7,219 nt of DNA from assembly GCA_021767885.1 (NCBI GenBank), contig JAASSM010000076.1, forward strand, positions 1 to 7,219. Reading direction: 5' to 3'. The notes under the pieces were generated by a model. It was not told the origin of the DNA, ran no database searches, and saw only the letters and a list, made by a program, of their open reading frames with translations. Below, in pieces: positions 1-5,967 of the stretch. Source of the DNA: a bacterium (GTDB lineage Bacteria; Krumholzibacteriota; Krumholzibacteria; LZORAL124-64-63). The translations under genes and the position numbers were made by a program. The first letter of the stretch is position 1; every line of letters starts with the position of its first letter.

Positions 1-1
1 G

Positions 2-700
2 AAGGTGGGCAATCTCTACATGAAGCTCGGCCGTGACGCCGAGGGCCGCGGGTTCCTGGCCGAGGTCCTGGATGATCCCGGCACGCCCACCGAGGTGGTC
101 TACAACTACGCCGTCAGCCTGCTGCGCGAGAAGAAGTTCTCCGCCGCCACGCCGGCCCTGCGGCGCGTCACCCGGGAGGCGCCGCAGTTCGTGGGCGGCT
201 GGCAGGCCCTGGCCTCCGCCTACCGCGGTCGCGGGCAGTACGCCCGCGCGGTGGAGGCCTACCAGGAGGCCCTGGCGATCCAGCCCGATCCCACCCTGGC
301 CTACAACCTGGGCGTCACCGCCGGCCAGGCCGACATGTGGGACACCGCCATCGCGGCCTACGACCAGGTCCTGGAGCTGGCCCCGGGCTCCCAGGAGGCG
401 GCCTACAACCGTGCCGTGGCCTTCATGCGGGCGGGCCGGCTGGAGGAGGCCGCCGGGGCCTTCGCCGCCTACCGCGAGGCCGATCCCGACAGCTACAAGG
501 CCGCCCTCAATCACGGCGTGACGCTGTACCGGCTGGGCCGCCACGAGGAAGCGGTGGACGTCTACAACTACGTGCTCGAGCTCCAGGAGACGGCCGAGGC
601 GTGGGACAACCTGGGCCTGGCCTACCAGGAGCTGGGGGAGAAGAAGAAGGCCCAGGCCTGCTTCAAGGAGGCCGAGACCATGCGTGGCGGCGGGTCGTGA
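2..700 (+). CDS. TPR-repeat protein, 3' part (5' end outside window)
   Basis: This is the C-terminal 232 residues of a tetratricopeptide-repeat protein. The reading frame is open to the left edge, so the true start probably lies upstream; the GTG at position 5 has no visible ribosome binding site and sits inside a repeat. Counting from the codon at position 2, there is a partial repeat (residues 1-28) and then six tandem TPRs of 33-35 residues, starting near residues 29, 63, 97, 131, 165 and 198. They show the usual spacing of small and aromatic residues, such as A-Y-N-L-G and A-x-x-x-Y/F, with a Pro or Asp at repeat ends. TPRs form helical solenoids that bind partner proteins; no catalytic domain is visible here. 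The stop codon overlaps the start of the next gene by one base (TGATG), so the two are very likely cotranscribed and translationally coupled. The partner and the missing N-terminal domain are unknown. Confidence 0.9.
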   Translation, partial: KVGNLYMKLGRDAEGRGFLAEVLDDPGTPTEVVYNYAVSLLREKKFSAATPALRRVTREAPQFVGGWQALASAYRGRGQYARAVEAYQEALAIQPDPTLAYNLGVTAGQADMWDTAIAAYDQVLELAPGSQEAAYNRAVAFMRAGRLEEAAGAFAAYREADPDSYKAALNHGVTLYRLGRHEEAVDVYNYVLELQETAEAWDNLGLAYQELGEKKKAQACFKEAETMRGGGS

Positions 701-1770
701 TGGCCGGCTGGACCATGCTGCTGATCCTGACCCTCGCGGGCGGCAGCCTGCCCTCCGGGGCGGTGGCCGGCGCGGCCGCCTCCGCCGACCGGCTGCCCGA
801 CCACCCCTCGCAGCTGACGCCCCTGACCGCGGCCAGGGAGTTCCCGCGGTGCACGCCCGAGGAGCTCGCCGCCGCCGGTTACCCGGACCCCCTGCACGCG
901 TTCGCCTGGCCCGGTTACGAGCCGCCCGTCGACGCCTCCGGCCAGACCTACGGTCCCCGGTCGCTGGTGCGTGGCCAGCAGGTGCTGCCGCGGGAGGGCC
1001 TGGAGATCGGCCCCGATCGCATCGCCTACCGCGGCGTGGTGATGACGTTCGCTCCGGGCTACCAGGACTGGCAGATGCTGCCCATGATCGAGATGCTGGA
1101 CTGGGCCCGCCGTGACGTGGCCATGCTCCTGGGGCACGACCGTCCCGACACCCTGCGCGTGATCAATCCCGACAACCTGGACCACTATCGCGAGCTGACC
1201 GGCCATGGCTTCCACCGCCTCCACCACTGGCGGGCCGACGCGGTGGTGATCGAGCCCGGACCCATCCTGCTGGCGCGGGGGCTGGCCGCCCACGCGGCGC
1301 GCGAGCTGGTCACCCGCTGGCTGGTGGACGACCTCGCCGGCGGCCACGCCCTGCCCGCCTGGCTGGTGCGGGGCCTGGCCTGGTACCTGGCCGAGGACGG
1401 CACCCACTTCCTGAACTACCTCTTCATGTACCGCGAGCGCATGCCCGTGGTCCTGGGCCCCACCGACACCGAGGCGGTCCTGGCTGCCGCGCCCCACCCC
1501 GATCCGGAGACCGACAAGGTGCAGTTCCGCATGGCGGGTTACTCGGCCTTCCTCATGGTCTGGGAGCTGGTGGAGCACCGCGGCGGCCTGGCGCCGGTCC
1601 GCGCCTTCCTGCAGCGGGTGGGCGCCGGCGAGGATCCCGACGCGGTCAGCCAGGAACTCTGGGGCCACGGACTGGCGGAACTGGCCAGGGAACTGGACGC
1701 CACGTCCCGCCCCGAGCCCGTGGGCGCGGCCGTCGATCCGCGCACGCCGCATCGTCCGCCGGCCCGCTGA
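700..1770 (+). CDS. Exported peptidase-MA-like (gluzincin-fold) protein, probably inactive
   Basis: This 356-residue protein begins with a hydrophobic segment (residues 4-25) ending in an A-S-A site near residues 27-29, so it is probably exported. The n-region carries no Lys or Arg, which is atypical, and a GTG at 697 is an equally possible start. Residues 198-233 resemble the core of peptidase_MA-like gluzincins, which have HExxH followed by P-x-W-L-x-E-G-x-A-x-Y. Here the first motif reads R201-E202-L-V-T205 and the second reads P219-A-W-L-V-R224-G-L-A-W-Y. Both zinc histidines and the third-ligand Glu are therefore replaced, although the hydrophobic frame and the PxWL/GLAxY signature remain. 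I infer a non-catalytic relative acting in binding or scaffolding. It follows the TPR gene with a one-base overlap and has no good SD at the usual distance; an AAGGAGG at 665-671 is 28 bases away. Family assignment rests on motif resemblance only. The last 20 or so residues look disordered. Confidence 0.65.
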   Translation: MAGWTMLLILTLAGGSLPSGAVAGAAASADRLPDHPSQLTPLTAAREFPRCTPEELAAAGYPDPLHAFAWPGYEPPVDASGQTYGPRSLVRGQQVLPREGLEIGPDRIAYRGVVMTFAPGYQDWQMLPMIEMLDWARRDVAMLLGHDRPDTLRVINPDNLDHYRELTGHGFHRLHHWRADAVVIEPGPILLARGLAAHAARELVTRWLVDDLAGGHALPAWLVRGLAWYLAEDGTHFLNYLFMYRERMPVVLGPTDTEAVLAAAPHPDPETDKVQFRMAGYSAFLMVWELVEHRGGLAPVRAFLQRVGAGEDPDAVSQELWGHGLAELARELDATSRPEPVGAAVDPRTPHRPPAR

Positions 1771-1787
1771 CCGGTCCCACCGACCGG
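1771..1787 (+). repeat. Short inverted repeat after the peptidase-like gene
   Basis: The arms CCGGTC (1771-1776) and GACCGG (1782-1787) are separated by five bases and start directly after the stop codon. They could form a 6-bp hairpin. Only two T residues follow, so this is at best a weak terminator. It also lies just upstream of the gltX -35 element, where it could serve as a protein-binding dyad. Confidence 0.3.
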
Positions 1788-1788
1788 C

Positions 1789-1817
1789 TTGCCGCCGTCG
1801 CGGCGGTGTACTATAAA
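1789..1817 (+). promoter_or_regulatory. Probable sigma70-type promoter of gltX
   Basis: The -35 element is TTGCCG (1789-1794) and the -10 element is TATAAA (1812-1817), separated by exactly 17 bases. This is the only AT-rich patch in the surrounding sequence. Transcription would start near 1824, giving a leader of about 95 bases before gltX. The spacer holds a 6-bp dyad, CCGCCG (1792-1797) and CGGCGG (1801-1806), which overlaps the -35 element. Confidence 0.7.
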
Positions 1818-1821
1818 CACA

Positions 1822-1850
1822 GGCGCCCCCGGACCGGCTCCGGGGGCGCC
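1822..1850 (+). promoter_or_regulatory. Strong hairpin at the 5' end of the gltX leader
   Basis: Bases 1822-1833 (GGCGCCCCCGGA) are the exact reverse complement of 1839-1850, giving a perfect 12-bp stem with a 5-base loop (CCGGC). No U-tract follows, so it does not look like an intrinsic terminator. It starts within a few bases of the predicted transcription start, so the gltX mRNA would carry the hairpin at or very near its 5' end, where such structures can protect a transcript from degradation. Its 3' arm (CGGGGGCG, 1841-1848) has a second perfect partner at 1881-1888 (CGCCCCCG), so an alternative fold of the leader is possible. The regulatory role is inferred. Confidence 0.55.
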
Positions 1851-1918
1851 GCGTGTCGCACCGGGAGCCGGCGCCCGGCCCGCCCCCGAACCCCGCTTCG
1901 CCAGGAGAACCAGCGTCC

Positions 1919-3412
1919 ATGAGCCAGAACCCCGTCCGCGTCCGCTTCGCCCCCAGCCCCACCGGCTTCCTGCACGTCGGCGGCGCCCGCACGGCGCTGT
2001 TCAACTGGCTGTACGCGCGCAGCCAGGGCGGGACGTTCGTGCTGCGCATCGAGGACACCGACCAGCAGCGCAGCACCGAGGAGTCGCTGGCCGCCATCCT
2101 CGAGGGCATGACGTGGCTGGGCCTGGACTGGGACGAGGGGCCCCGCAAGGGTGGGCCCTGTGGCCCCTACCTGCAGAGCGAACGCCTGGAGATCTACCGC
2201 GGCGCCCTCGAGGAACTGAAGGCGAAGGGCCAGGTCTACCGCTGCTTCTGCAGCGAGGAGGACCTGGACCGCCGCAAGGCCGAGGTCGAGGCCGCCGGCG
2301 GCACCTGGGAAGGGTACGATGGGCACTGCCGGCGGCTGAGCGCCGGGGAGGCGGAGACGCGGGCGGCAGCGGGCCGGCCGTTCGCCTGGCGCCTGGGCAC
2401 GCCCCACGAGGGCAGCACGTTCTGGTACGACGTGGTGGTGGGCAAGCGCGAGTTCCAGAACAGCGTCCTGGCCGACCGCGTGGTCTTCAAGGCCGACGGC
2501 TTCCCCACCTACAACTTCGCCGTGGTGGTGGACGATCATCACATGGGCATGACCCACGTCCTGCGCGGGGACGACCACGTCTCCAACACGCCGTTCCAGC
2601 TCCTGATCTACCAGGCCCTCGGCTGGCAGCCCCCCAAGTTCGGCCACCTGCCCATGATCCTCGGGCCCGACCGCAAGCGGCTCAGCAAGCGCCATGGCGC
2701 GGTGTCGGTGGCGGAATTCGCCAGCCAGGGGATCATCCCGCCCGCCATGATGAACTACCTGGCGCTGCTGGGCTGGTCCATCGGCGCCGGCGGCGACGAG
2801 GTGCTCACGCCGCAGGCGCTGATCAAGAAGTTCTCGCTCAAGAAGGTCAACAGCAGCCCCGCGGCCTTCGATTACGAGAAGCTCGAGCACATCAACGCCC
2901 AGCACCTCAAGCGCATGGACCGCGACCAGCGCCGCGCGCTGACCCTGCCCATCCTGGCGGAGCACGGCTGGACGTACGATCCCGCCTGGCAGGTCCCCGG
3001 CGTGGCGGGCCACGAGGCCTACGTCGACCGCCTGCTGGCGCTGCTGGGCGGCCGCTTCTCCAGCCTGCTGCGCCTGCCCGAGCAGCTGGGCTTCTTCTTC
3101 ACCGAGGACTTCGCCACCGATCCCGACGCCTGGGCCGAGCACGTGGCGGCCGCGCCGGGACCCGAACGCCTCGCGCTGCTGGCCGGGGCCCTCGAGACGG
3201 ACCTGCCGGCGGACGCGCCCGCGGCGGCCGACGCCTACGAGGACGTGGTGCGCCAGGCCGCCGAGGCAAGCGGCCTGAAGGCCGGCGACCTGATCCACCC
3301 CGCCCGCGTGGCCCTCACCGGGCAGACGCGCAGCGCGGGGATCTTCGACGTGATGGAGCTGCTGGGACGACCGCGGGTGATCCATCGCCTGCGGCGCGCG
3401 GCGCGGGGGTGA
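1919..3412 (+). CDS. gltX: Glutamyl-tRNA synthetase (GluRS)
   Basis: This cytoplasmic class I aminoacyl-tRNA synthetase activates glutamate with ATP and transfers it to tRNA-Glu. A non-discriminating form would also charge tRNA-Gln, with later amidation by GatCAB. The 497-residue length is close to the usual 470-500. The N-terminal Rossmann fold opens with the class I signature APSPTGFLHVG (residues 11-21; the HIGH equivalent is H19-V-G-G22). The KMSKS equivalent is K253-R-L-S-K-R258. The zinc-ribbon insert shows C109-x-C111, Y133 and C137, but the fourth ligand (His two residues after the last Cys in the E. coli enzyme) is R139. The C-terminal alpha-helical anticodon-binding region is present to its end. 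ATG 1919 is chosen because AGGAG lies at 1903-1907 and the family N-terminus begins here; the in-frame extension back to 1853 is low-complexity and would lie in the leader. The gene has its own promoter. A tRNA-Gln and a tRNA-Glu gene lie about 2.3 kb downstream. Confidence 0.97.
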   Translation: MSQNPVRVRFAPSPTGFLHVGGARTALFNWLYARSQGGTFVLRIEDTDQQRSTEESLAAILEGMTWLGLDWDEGPRKGGPCGPYLQSERLEIYRGALEELKAKGQVYRCFCSEEDLDRRKAEVEAAGGTWEGYDGHCRRLSAGEAETRAAAGRPFAWRLGTPHEGSTFWYDVVVGKREFQNSVLADRVVFKADGFPTYNFAVVVDDHHMGMTHVLRGDDHVSNTPFQLLIYQALGWQPPKFGHLPMILGPDRKRLSKRHGAVSVAEFASQGIIPPAMMNYLALLGWSIGAGGDEVLTPQALIKKFSLKKVNSSPAAFDYEKLEHINAQHLKRMDRDQRRALTLPILAEHGWTYDPAWQVPGVAGHEAYVDRLLALLGGRFSSLLRLPEQLGFFFTEDFATDPDAWAEHVAAAPGPERLALLAGALETDLPADAPAAADAYEDVVRQAAEASGLKAGDLIHPARVALTGQTRSAGIFDVMELLGRPRVIHRLRRAARG

Positions 3413-3427
3413 TGCGTGGGCGGACGG

Positions 3428-3449
3428 CGGCGGCCAGCGACGGCCGCCG
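3428..3449 (+). repeat. GC-rich hairpin between gltX and the phosphodiesterase gene
   Basis: The arms CGGCGGCC (3428-3435) and GGCCGCCG (3442-3449) form a perfect 8-bp stem with a 6-base loop, 15 bases after the gltX stop. No T-tract follows. It may partly terminate or stabilise the gltX message, but short perfect stems are common in sequence this GC-rich. The rest of the 76-base gap shows no promoter. Confidence 0.3.
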
Positions 3450-3488
3450 GCGGCCCGCCCTCGCCGGCGCCCCCGGACAGGTGGGCAC

Positions 3489-5651
3489 GTGAGGCGTTTC
3501 TGGGGCATCCTCGGCCGCTACGCGCTGGTCTGGCTGGTCTACCTGCTGGCTCTCCTGCTGGCGACCAGCCTGTTCGGCGGCCTGTACATCGATACCTCGT
3601 CGCCCCGCTGGTGGCTGGTGGTGCTCCTGGTGCCGGTGGAGTTCGCCGTCCTGGTGATCCTGCTGCGCCCCTTGCTGCTGTTCCTGACCCTGCCGCTCAA
3701 CGCCCTGACCCTGGGCCTGCCCTCGCTGCTGTTCAACGCCCTGATCCTCAAGTGGACGGCCGACTGGAACGCCGCCCTGGTGATCAACAGCTACCACGAC
3801 GCCGTGCTCGGCGTCCTGGTCATGACGGCGGTGGCCACGGCGGTGATCGGCTGGCTGGGCCTGGACGAGGCCTACCCCTTCTTCCAGACCATGCTCTACC
3901 GCCTGGGCCGCCAGTGGGGCGGTACGCCGCCCCATGGCGCGGAGCGCGGCCTGATGATCCTGCAGATCGACGGCCTGTCGACCCGGGCGCTCATCGCCGC
4001 CATCCAGCGGGGGCGGGTGCCCACGTTCTCCGGCCTGCTGGCCCGGGGCTCGCACCGCCTGCACCGCTGGCACAGCGGCCTGCCCTCCAACACGCCCGCC
4101 GTGCAGGCGGGCATGCTCTACGGCGACCGCGAGGACGTGGCCGGCTACCGCTGGTTCGACCGCGCCGAGCAGCGCTTCAAGGTGGTCAGCAGCCCCGGCA
4201 CGGCTCGCGAGCTGGAGGAGCGGGTCACCGGCGCGGAGCGGCCGCCGTTGCTGGCGGCCGGGTCGTGCATCAGCTCGCTGCTGTCCGGCGGTGCGCGCAA
4301 GCGGCTGCTGACGGTGAGCGCCCTGTCGGAGCTGCGTCACCGTCACATCCGCCCCGAGGAGCAGGCCGACGTCAACCTCTTCTACCTGAGCCCCTACGCC
4401 TACACCAAGGCCGTGCTCGCGGGGTCCTGGGACTGGCTCGCGGGCCTGGTCCTGGGCACCCTGGGCCTGCTGCGACGGAAGCGGCCACGGCTGCGCGGCC
4501 ACGTGATCAAGCTGGCCCAGGGGCAGGTCACCAACGCGGTGCTGCGGCAGGCCAGCTTCTTCTGGCTGCGCCAGGACGTGGTGCGGGGCACGCCCGTGAT
4601 CTACAGCAACTTCGTGGGCTACGACGACGTCGCCCACTACACCGGCCCCTCCGATTACGAGGCCCAGATCGTCCTGGCGGCCTTCGACCGCAACCTGCGC
4701 AAGCTCCTGCGCTTCGCCCGCCGGCATGGCGCCCTGCGCTACGATCTGGTGATCCTCAGCGACCACGGACAGTCGGCCTCCCTGCCCTTCCGCCTGCTGT
4801 ACGGCCAGACGCTGGGGCAGCTCGTGGCCGACCTCGCCGGACAGGCCGTGGTGCAGGGGGCGTCGGCAGGCGACGCGGCCTACCTGGACGCCATGCTCAA
4901 GGAGATGGCGCCGGGACGCGCGCGCCACGGCTGGGCCGTGCGGCGGGGCGAGCGGACGCTCACGCGGATCCGCGACCGGCGTGGCAGCGGACAGGACCAG
5001 GAGCAGCGCAGCGACCGGTCCGAACCGGCCGGCCGAGCGGTCCACCTGCCCCCGGACGAGGGCGAGGCGCTGTCCGCGGCGGTGGCCGCCCACGAGGACG
5101 GCGAGGCGGCGCCCGCGACCCCCGAGCTGGCGGTCTGCGTCTCCGGCTGCCTGGCCCACCTCTACGTCAAGGGCGAGCCGGAGCCGCTGTGCCTGGAGCA
5201 GGTGCGCGAGCGGCTGCCGGGCCTGGTGGAGGCCCTGACCGGCCATCCCGGCATCGGGCTGGTGGGGGCGCGGCTGGCCGACGGAGGCGCCGTGCTGCTG
5301 GGCGATGGCGGCCTGCGCGACCTGCGGAGCGGCGAGGTGGCGGGCGAGGACCCGCTGGCTGCCTACGGAGACCCCCACCGCTGGGCCCCGGAGTGGCTGC
5401 GGCTGCTGCAGGGGGCGTCCAGCGGGGACCTCCTGATCAACGGCACCTGGCTGGCCGACCAGAAGAAGGTGGTGGTGTTCGAGGAGCAGACCAGCAGCCA
5501 CGGCGGCCTGGGCGGCCCCCAGACCGAGCCGTTCCTGCTGGTCCCCCGGCACTGGCGGACCGCCGCGGCCGACCTGGCGTCTCCGGAGGCCCTCTACGGC
5601 CATCTGAGCCGTCATCTGCCCTCTGCGGCCCGGTCAGAAAACTCCCATTAA
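3489..5651 (+). CDS. Membrane-anchored type I phosphodiesterase/alkaline phosphatase-superfamily protein with PF04020-like N-domain
   Basis: This 720-residue protein has two parts. Residues 1-123 hold about four membrane helices (near 11-32, 41-59, 62-87 and 105-123) with the R60-P61, T67-L-P-L-N, L-T-L-G76 and N83 pattern of the PF04020 'phage holin 4_2' family, which is common in non-phage bacterial membrane proteins. From about residue 155 an alkaline-phosphatase-superfamily domain follows. Visible candidate metal-site residues are D161 (Q-I-D-G), the nucleophile T202 (P-S-N-T-P), D379 and H383 (D-D-V-A-H), D425-H426 (S-D-H-G) and H671 (S-H-G-G). This matches the ligand order of nucleotide pyrophosphatase/phosphodiesterases, so the enzyme is probably active on a phospho- or phosphono-ester; the substrate is unknown. 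A charged, low-complexity linker spans about residues 497-545. The GTG start follows AGGTGG (3479-3484) by four bases. No promoter is seen in the 76-base gap, so cotranscription with gltX is likely. The side of the membrane on which the catalytic domain lies is not clear. Confidence 0.85.
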   Translation: MRRFWGILGRYALVWLVYLLALLLATSLFGGLYIDTSSPRWWLVVLLVPVEFAVLVILLRPLLLFLTLPLNALTLGLPSLLFNALILKWTADWNAALVINSYHDAVLGVLVMTAVATAVIGWLGLDEAYPFFQTMLYRLGRQWGGTPPHGAERGLMILQIDGLSTRALIAAIQRGRVPTFSGLLARGSHRLHRWHSGLPSNTPAVQAGMLYGDREDVAGYRWFDRAEQRFKVVSSPGTARELEERVTGAERPPLLAAGSCISSLLSGGARKRLLTVSALSELRHRHIRPEEQADVNLFYLSPYAYTKAVLAGSWDWLAGLVLGTLGLLRRKRPRLRGHVIKLAQGQVTNAVLRQASFFWLRQDVVRGTPVIYSNFVGYDDVAHYTGPSDYEAQIVLAAFDRNLRKLLRFARRHGALRYDLVILSDHGQSASLPFRLLYGQTLGQLVADLAGQAVVQGASAGDAAYLDAMLKEMAPGRARHGWAVRRGERTLTRIRDRRGSGQDQEQRSDRSEPAGRAVHLPPDEGEALSAAVAAHEDGEAAPATPELAVCVSGCLAHLYVKGEPEPLCLEQVRERLPGLVEALTGHPGIGLVGARLADGGAVLLGDGGLRDLRSGEVAGEDPLAAYGDPHRWAPEWLRLLQGASSGDLLINGTWLADQKKVVVFEEQTSSHGGLGGPQTEPFLLVPRHWRTAAADLASPEALYGHLSRHLPSAARSENSH

Positions 5652-5655
5652 GGGC

Positions 5656-5684
5656 TTGCACCCTCCGGGGGCGGTTCCTATATT
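5656..5684 (+). promoter_or_regulatory. Promoter of the tRNA-Gln/tRNA-Glu unit
   Basis: TTGCAC (5656-5661) and TATATT (5679-5684) are separated by 17 bases, which is close to the sigma70 consensus. The start point would fall near 5691, about six bases before the first tRNA. The segment just after the -10 (CGGCGGC) is GC-rich, as in stable-RNA promoters under stringent (ppGpp) control; that control is an inference here. Confidence 0.8.
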
Positions 5685-5696
5685 CGGCGGCACGAT

Positions 5697-5770
5697 TGCC
5701 CGGTCGTTCAATGGTAGGACAGCTGACTCTGGATCAGTCGATGGGGGTTCGAATCCTCCCCGGGCAACCA
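5697..5770 (+). tRNA. tRNA-Gln (anticodon CTG)
   Basis: The full cloverleaf folds by hand. The acceptor stem is TGCCCGG (5697-5703) with CCGGGCA (5760-5766). The D arm is 5706-5720. The anticodon stem is GCTGA (5722-5726) with TCAGT (5734-5738), including one G-U pair. The anticodon CTG is at 5729-5731. The T arm is 5743-5759 with loop TTCGAAT. The discriminator A is followed by an encoded CCA (5768-5770). The U1-A72 end pair is typical of bacterial tRNA-Gln and is a known identity element for GatCAB. It reads CAG, the dominant Gln codon in this window. Confidence 0.97.
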
Positions 5771-5781
5771 TGGTAGCTTGT

Positions 5782-5857
5782 GCCCCGTTCGTCTAGTGGT
5801 CTAGGACGCTGGCCTCTCACGCCGGAAACACGGGTTCGAGTCCCGTACGGGGTACCA
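5782..5857 (+). tRNA. tRNA-Glu (anticodon CTC)
   Basis: The acceptor stem GCCCCGT (5782-5788) pairs with ACGGGGT (5847-5853), with a G1-U72 wobble that is also seen in other tRNA-Glu genes. The anticodon stem CTGGC (5809-5813) pairs with GCCGG (5821-5825), and the anticodon CTC lies at 5816-5818. The T loop is TTCGAGT. The discriminator A is followed by an encoded CCA (5855-5857). It lies 11 bases after tRNA-Gln and is probably processed from the same transcript. It reads GAG, by far the main Glu codon here, and is a substrate of the GltX encoded upstream. Confidence 0.97.
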
Positions 5858-5861
5858 CTCG

Positions 5862-5899
5862 CAGGAGGCTTCCGGATCACCGGGAGCCTCCTGTTTTTT
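5862..5899 (+). terminator. Strong intrinsic terminator of the tRNA unit
   Basis: Bases 5862-5875 pair with 5880-5893 in a 14-bp stem with one T-G pair, closed by an ATCA tetraloop and followed directly by six T residues (5894-5899). It begins four bases after the CCA of tRNA-Glu and is the only textbook rho-independent terminator in the window. The bases from 5900 to 5957 are very GC-rich, and I see no promoter or other element in them. Confidence 0.93.
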
Positions 5900-5957
5900 C
5901 GTGTGATCTCCGGCGGCGTCGTCCGGCCACCGCGGGCGGGGCGGGCGCCGCGGCCGT

Positions 5958-5962
5958 GGAGG
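5958..5962 (+). promoter_or_regulatory. Ribosome binding site deciding the start at 5968
   Basis: GGAGG lies five bases before GTG 5968 and eleven bases before ATG 5974, both in the same frame. The closer spacing favours GTG 5968, but gltX in this window uses an 11-base gap, so ATG 5974 stays possible. The difference is two residues. Confidence 0.6.
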
Positions 5963-5967
5963 TGCTC

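Noticed and set aside
665..671. AAGGAGG as the ribosome binding site of the gene at 700
   Set aside because: It is 28 bases from ATG 700 and encodes part of the last TPR. The Met codon at 680, at good spacing, is in the TPR frame and would give only a very short peptide.
1822..1850. gltX leader hairpin as a terminator of the upstream genes
   Set aside because: There is no U-tract, and the stem lies downstream of a good promoter at the predicted transcript start.
1811..3508. A 565-codon open frame opposite gltX
   Set aside because: Its composition is that of an antisense shadow, and gltX is certain.
3489..3860. The holin-like domain as evidence of a prophage
   Set aside because: It is fused to a phosphodiesterase and no phage genes, integrase or attachment repeats are visible. 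The nearby tRNAs show no duplicated 3' end.
3315..5615. A 766-codon open frame on the minus strand opposite the phosphodiesterase gene
   Set aside because: It has no domain-like sequence, is rich in Gln, Gly, Arg and His as antisense frames of GC-rich genes are, and lies opposite a gene with a complete recognisable active site.
5782..5853. G1-U72 wobble in tRNA-Glu as an anomaly
   Set aside because: The same end pair occurs in other tRNA-Glu genes, for example in plastids, so it does not suggest a pseudogene.
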